Assembly (NCBI GenBank): GCA_963933885.1
Contig: CAWVWF010000069.1
Span: 1-15,853 of the forward strand
Reading direction: 5' to 3'
Length of the DNA: 15,853 nucleotides
From: CAWVWF01 sp963933885
GTDB lineage: Bacteria; Bacteroidota; Bacteroidia; Flavobacteriales_C; GCA-002722245
The notes under the pieces: generated by a model
Seen by the model: the letters and a program-made list of their open reading frames with translations, nothing else
Told to the model about the DNA's origin: nothing
The model's database searches: none
Program-made: the position numbers and the translations under genes
Shown: positions 15,269-15,853 of the stretch, piece after piece
How positions within the stretch are numbered: position 1 is the first letter of the stretch
How the letters are laid out: every line of letters starts with the position of its first letter

Positions 15269-15853
15269 CTTCTAGTGATGGTAATGTCGGAGTGAGATCT
15301 CATAAGTATAGGTATGGGTTCAATGGAAAAGAAAAGGATGATGAAGGAATGGGCGGAGGTGGCTCGACTTATGATTATGGATTTAGAATTTATAATCCGA
15401 ACATTGCTAAGTTTTTGAGTGTTGACCCGTTAAGTAAAAGTTACCCCTGGTACACTCCGTATCAATTTGCTGGAAATAAACCAATAGCAGCTATTGATTT
15501 AGACGGACTAGAGGAATATATAGTAGTTAGGTGGTATAATAATGGTCAGTTAGCTGAAATTTCAATTTTAATGGTTTCAAGAGCTAGAAAAGCTGCAAAT
15601 GGACTGGGAGAAGGTACTGTTTATATTGAATTAAATAATGATGCTGCAGGACAAGCTACATATCAAAATATTTTTGGAGGTGCTCAAGGGACAACAAGCA
15701 ATACTGAAAATAATACAACTTTCTCTGCAATACTAGATGGCTCAGGAGGAGTCTTACTTGGTGTATATCAAGAACCTGCCGATGCAGATGCGAATGGACT
15801 AAGACCTCTTGAGAGGGATATAGTTGAAAGAAGAAAAGCTATAGGCCACTCTA
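15265..15853 (+). CDS. Orphan Rhs/YD-repeat C-terminal tip, 3' end outside the window
   Basis: An open frame of 196 codons runs from GTG 15265 to the window edge without a stop; an in-frame TAA lies just upstream at 15262-15264. Residues 15-24 read YRYGFNGKEK, followed by YDYGFRIYNPNIAKFLSVDP (about 36-55) and YQFAGNKPIAAIDLDGLE. This is the standard Rhs-associated core of Bacteroidota Rhs proteins, which normally ends a protein of one to several thousand residues. Here the YD repeats and the usual YYPFGM lead-in are absent, so only the tip remains. From about residue 83 the sequence is variable (EEYIVVRWYNNGQLAEI ... LRPLERDIVERRKAIGHS) and I do not recognise it; in Rhs proteins this position holds a toxin or another effector. 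The GTG overlaps the tamB TGA (GTGA), so coupled translation is possible, but a promoterless displaced fragment is equally likely. The nearest in-frame ATG (at about 15349) would start within the core. Confidence 0.8.
   Translation, partial: MTSSDGNVGVRSHKYRYGFNGKEKDDEGMGGGGSTYDYGFRIYNPNIAKFLSVDPLSKSYPWYTPYQFAGNKPIAAIDLDGLEEYIVVRWYNNGQLAEISILMVSRARKAANGLGEGTVYIELNNDAAGQATYQNIFGGAQGTTSNTENNTTFSAILDGSGGVLLGVYQEPADADANGLRPLERDIVERRKAIGHS

Noticed and set aside
15292..15302. GAGATCTC palindrome in the Rhs fragment
   Set aside because: It is an eight-base palindrome within coding sequence, expected by chance and without a plausible site context.

Overview
The window looks like a chromosomal stretch of an AT-rich member of the Bacteroidota, most likely Flavobacteriales. 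The evidence is a type IX secretion (T9SS) C-terminal sorting domain, a BshB1-type bacillithiol deacetylase, a sulfite reductase with a HEPN-like tail, a very long TamB-like protein, and promoters of the Bacteroidota form TTG-N18..20-TAnnTTTG. I cannot name the genus.

Layout, left to right. A strong hairpin terminator (43-74) ends a minus-strand ferredoxin-type sulfite/nitrite reductase (88-2193). Next come about 600 bases without a convincing gene (2194-2790). They hold the reductase leader and promoter candidate, then a repeat-like element: a perfect 22-base inverted repeat enclosing about 200 bases, inside which lie two REP-like palindromes. One palindrome is followed by eight T on the minus strand and can terminate the next gene. 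That gene is a minus-strand secreted CotH-kinase-family protein with a T9SS sorting tail (2791-4995). Divergent from it is an OmpA-family outer-membrane lipoprotein-like or periplasmic protein (5158-6792), followed on the same strand by a hybrid sensor histidine kinase (6869-8980) and a divergent tRNA-dihydrouridine synthase (8999-9952). The synthase gene converges on bshB1 (9949-10665, minus), and the two stop codons share one TTAA. A compact divergent promoter region separates bshB1 from tamB (10787-15268). The final bases (15265 to the edge) are an open frame encoding the C-terminal tip of an Rhs/YD-repeat protein. Its first possible start codon overlaps the tamB stop, and it runs off the window.

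Most genes are housekeeping or envelope functions: sulfur assimilation, low-molecular-weight thiol synthesis, tRNA modification, outer-membrane biogenesis and surface proteins. They do not form one pathway. The accessory signals are the repeat element at 2529-2790 and the orphan Rhs tip at the right edge. The Rhs tip is the best candidate for something new, because its variable C-terminal domain is not one I recognise and any immunity gene would lie just outside the window.
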